A stretch of DNA of 7,343 nt from Chitinophagaceae bacterium (lineage in GTDB: Bacteria > Bacteroidota > Bacteroidia > Chitinophagales > Chitinophagaceae), in the NCBI GenBank assembly GCA_026785745.1, contig JAJAZO010000032.1, positions 1 to 7,343 of the forward strand, given 5' to 3'. Within the stretch, counting starts at the first letter, position 1. Each line of letters starts with the position of its first letter. The notes below the pieces were generated by a model. That model was not told the origin of the DNA and searched no databases. It saw nothing but the letters and a program-made list of their open reading frames with translations. The translations under genes and the position numbers were made by a program. Positions 5,996 through 7,343 of the stretch are shown piece after piece.

Positions 5996-6544
5996 ATGAA
6001 AAAATATTTCTTAGCTCCATTCTTATCTACTATAATTTTCGTGGTTTGCTTAAGTAATGTGAACACTAAAGGCCATATAAGTATAAACGAAAAGGAGCGG
6101 CTGGAGAAAAACACCACCGGCCGTATTGACGGTAGTTTTTTTAATGGCTCCTGGACTTACCGAAGTTTATTAAACGACCCGGACTGGAAATTGTCTTTTG
6201 ACCGGCTTCAATTCGCCAGTGCAATTATGGAACTTAAAACTTTTGGCAAGGATTCCATTACCGGAATTTTGTATTGGGCAGATAATCCCAAACGAGGGCT
6301 TAATATTAAAGGTAAATATTACTACCAGGATACTGTAACCTGTTACAGTTTGGTAGGTACGGGAACTGCTGCACTTGGCACTCCCGGCTGGCAATATGAT
6401 TATAAAGGAATGATAGTACCTAAATGGTCGAATGGTGTAAATCAGGCCGACGCATTGGTAGGAAGTACAGTAAGAACAAAACCACATAATGGTGCCCCTG
6501 CAGGGGTTGTGGCAACCACCTATATGGTGCGAAGGTCGAACTAA
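5996..6544 (+). CDS. Exported protein of unknown function
   Basis: This 182-aa protein begins with a signal peptide (MKKYF, then a hydrophobic stretch 6-20). The Cys at 18 is not in a lipobox, so SPI cleavage is likely. The mature protein looks beta-rich, with short strand-like segments 'GSWTYRSLL', 'IMELKTFG', 'ITGILYWA', 'LNIKGKYYY' and 'CYSLVGTGTA'. The C-terminal third carries 'GTPGWQYDYKGMIVPKWSNG' (128-147), then 'LVGSTVRTKPH' (154-164) and 'APAGVVATTYMV' (167-178). These look like conserved family blocks, but I cannot name the family. A small beta-barrel or ligand-binding role is a guess. It is divergent from the DUF1080 gene, so the 134-base region between them could serve both, and it converges on the DinB gene. 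No protein partner is evident from the context. Confidence 0.82.
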   Translation: MKKYFLAPFLSTIIFVVCLSNVNTKGHISINEKERLEKNTTGRIDGSFFNGSWTYRSLLNDPDWKLSFDRLQFASAIMELKTFGKDSITGILYWADNPKRGLNIKGKYYYQDTVTCYSLVGTGTAALGTPGWQYDYKGMIVPKWSNGVNQADALVGSTVRTKPHNGAPAGVVATTYMVRRSN

Positions 6545-6551
6545 CAGGTAT

Positions 6552-6583
6552 AAAAAACCCGGTAATTCAATATCACCGGGTTT
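6552..6583. terminator. Bidirectional intrinsic terminator
   Basis: AAACCCGGT (6555-6563) pairs perfectly with ACCGGGTTT (6575-6583) around an 11-base loop. It lies between the convergent stop codons at 6544 (plus) and 6603 (minus). The minus-strand RNA ends the stem in six U residues (from 6557-6552), so it is a strong terminator for the DinB gene. The plus-strand side has only UUU followed by AAAU and should be weaker for the gene at 5996-6544. Confidence 0.85.
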
Positions 6584-6602
6584 AAATAAGTAACTAATAA
6601 AA

Positions 6603-7115
6603 CTAATTAGCCATCATAGCTTGCGACTCTTCATAAGTGGGGCCATACATACCCGGCACTTTATTTCCAGAAGCTCTTAAGTGTGCTACCAGCTCACCCC
6701 GGTGATGATACAGGTGATTAAATAAAAAACCTCTTATCACTTGTATTTTTGGCATGGGAAGCATAATATCTTGTCCGCCCATTTGCATATGCCATATATT
6801 CATAAACGTTGTTTCATCGGCATTTTCTAACACCTGTTTTGCTTTGGCAAGATTCTCTTCAAACTTTGCTACAATGTTTGATGCTTTGCTGATATCGCCT
6901 TTATCATATTTATAAGTGCCCATATCAAATATATCCTGGTTAATAGTAGCTCCAAACCAATTATATACTTCGGCAATATGTGATGCTAATTGCCAAACTG
7001 ACCATAAATGAGGTTGTGGCCGGTAGTCCAGTGCTGAATCAGGAATAGCGTTAATCAATTTTCGGGTGCTTTCTGCTTCATGTGCAAATTCACTGAGGAG
7101 TGCCTGTTTTATCAT
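6603..7115 (-). CDS. DinB-family (DinB_2) metal-dependent protein
   Basis: This 170-aa protein matches the four-helix-bundle DinB/YfiT-like superfamily in length and pattern. The three expected metal-ligand histidines are visible: H46 in 'LASHIAEV', and H134 and H138 in 'NHLYHHRGEL', giving the HxxxH spacing. 'LWSVWQLASHIAE' (38-50) is the usual N-terminal motif. Members bind a divalent metal and include thiol-dependent S-transferases, such as those using bacillithiol. This one could be a detoxification enzyme, but its substrate is not readable from the sequence. The protein is cytoplasmic, with no signal peptide. The ATG at 7115 is followed immediately by the first helix, and the stop is TAG. 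It appears monocistronic, closed by the terminator at 6552-6583, and its 5' region is shared with the divergent gene starting at 7321. Confidence 0.9.
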   Translation of the reverse strand: MIKQALLSEFAHEAESTRKLINAIPDSALDYRPQPHLWSVWQLASHIAEVYNWFGATINQDIFDMGTYKYDKGDISKASNIVAKFEENLAKAKQVLENADETTFMNIWHMQMGGQDIMLPMPKIQVIRGFLFNHLYHHRGELVAHLRASGNKVPGMYGPTYEESQAMMAN

Positions 7116-7320
7116 TTGTTTAAAATTTTGTGTACATAAATTTAATCGAATTTTTTGGGTTGAAATTTTATTTTTCCTTCATCTTACCTGCGTGCCGGAG
7201 CTGGCTTTTTTTCATCCATTTTTATAATAACAATCAAAAAAAATATTTATTCCCCTTACCGTAACCCGTTTTACAACAACAATTAATAATTTTAATTTTT
7301 ATCATTCTTAAAATAGTACA
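7116..7320. other. Divergent intergenic region, A+T-rich
   Basis: This 205-base spacer separates the divergent DinB and short-chain dehydrogenase starts and should contain both promoters. It is very A+T-rich with many A or T runs. Sequences one base off the Bacteroidota -7 consensus TAnnTTTG occur on both strands, for example TAAATTTA about 20 bases upstream of the DinB ATG on the minus strand, but no convincing -33 TTTG pairs with them. A G+C-rich island (7187-7205) stands out. On the minus strand it encodes a frame MDEKKPAPARR (7219-7184), which is probably chance. Nothing else is identifiable. Confidence 0.5.
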
Positions 7321-7343
7321 ATGAGTAAAGTATGGTTTATAAC
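7321..7343 (+). CDS. Short-chain dehydrogenase/reductase, 5' end only
   Basis: The last 23 bases start with ATG and read M-S-K-V-W-F-I, with a final partial codon AC- that must be Thr. 'MSKVWFIT' is the usual opening of many classical short-chain dehydrogenases, where the first beta strand leads into the cofactor-binding TGxxxGxG motif beyond the window. The identification rests on eight residues and a suitable upstream spacer, so it is probable but not proven. Confidence 0.6.

Noticed and set aside
6495..6506. 12-base perfect palindrome CCCCTGCAGGGG
   Set aside because: It lies inside the coding sequence for G-A-P-A-G of the exported protein and is explained by codon choice. It is an isolated palindrome with no flanking structure.
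7194..7212. GCCGGAGCTGGC followed by T7 as a plus-strand terminator
   Set aside because: The stem is three or four pairs at best, and no plus-strand gene ends upstream of it within this spacer.
7184..7219. Minus-strand micro-ORF MDEKKPAPARR
   Set aside because: It has eleven codons and no family resemblance, and it lies in a promoter-type spacer. Chance is the simplest explanation despite the local G+C richness.

Overview
The window looks like chromosomal DNA from a Bacteroidota bacterium, most likely near Chitinophagaceae. The signs are A+T-rich intergenic DNA, start codons without Shine-Dalgarno sequences, Bacteroidota-style exported proteins, and the gene families present (DUF1080/3-keto-disaccharide hydrolase, Tat-exported Gfo/Idh/MocA oxidoreductase, DUF4268). 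The taxonomic placement is an inference from content, not from a marker gene. There are no rRNA, tRNA, CRISPR or intact mobile-element features, and no gene-free stretch longer than about 205 bases.

Layout. The left edge holds the 3' end of a plus-strand DUF4268 gene (2-316), which converges on a long minus-strand series. In transcription order the series is: a tandem-DUF1080 exported protein (5861-4503); an intergenic long hairpin (4495-4421); a Tat-signal Gfo/Idh/MocA oxidoreductase (4383-3025); a GNAT acetyltransferase (3001-2489); a small lipoprotein of unknown function (2457-1966); a class I SAM methyltransferase with a stop codon in its 5' end (1876-1034); and a second GNAT acetyltransferase (860-348). 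To the right, an exported protein of unknown function (5996-6544, plus) diverges from the DUF1080 gene and converges on a DinB-family gene (7115-6603, minus) across a clear bidirectional terminator. The last 23 bases are the start of a plus-strand short-chain dehydrogenase.

How the genes may work together. The DUF1080 and Gfo/Idh genes form a recognisable pair: an exported oxidoreductase that could oxidise sugars at C3, and an exported two-domain protein that could cleave and process the resulting 3-keto-glycosides. The oxidoreductase has lost the usual GxGxxG glycines. The two GNAT genes are paralogues of equal length (170 aa, about 60% identical by hand count). They flank the lipoprotein and methyltransferase and share a 56-bp block that is almost identical at DNA level, although neighbouring parts of the genes have drifted. 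This suggests local duplication followed by gene conversion. The methyltransferase is the only gene with clear damage: an in-frame TAG at codon 11, after which family-like sequence continues in the same frame.
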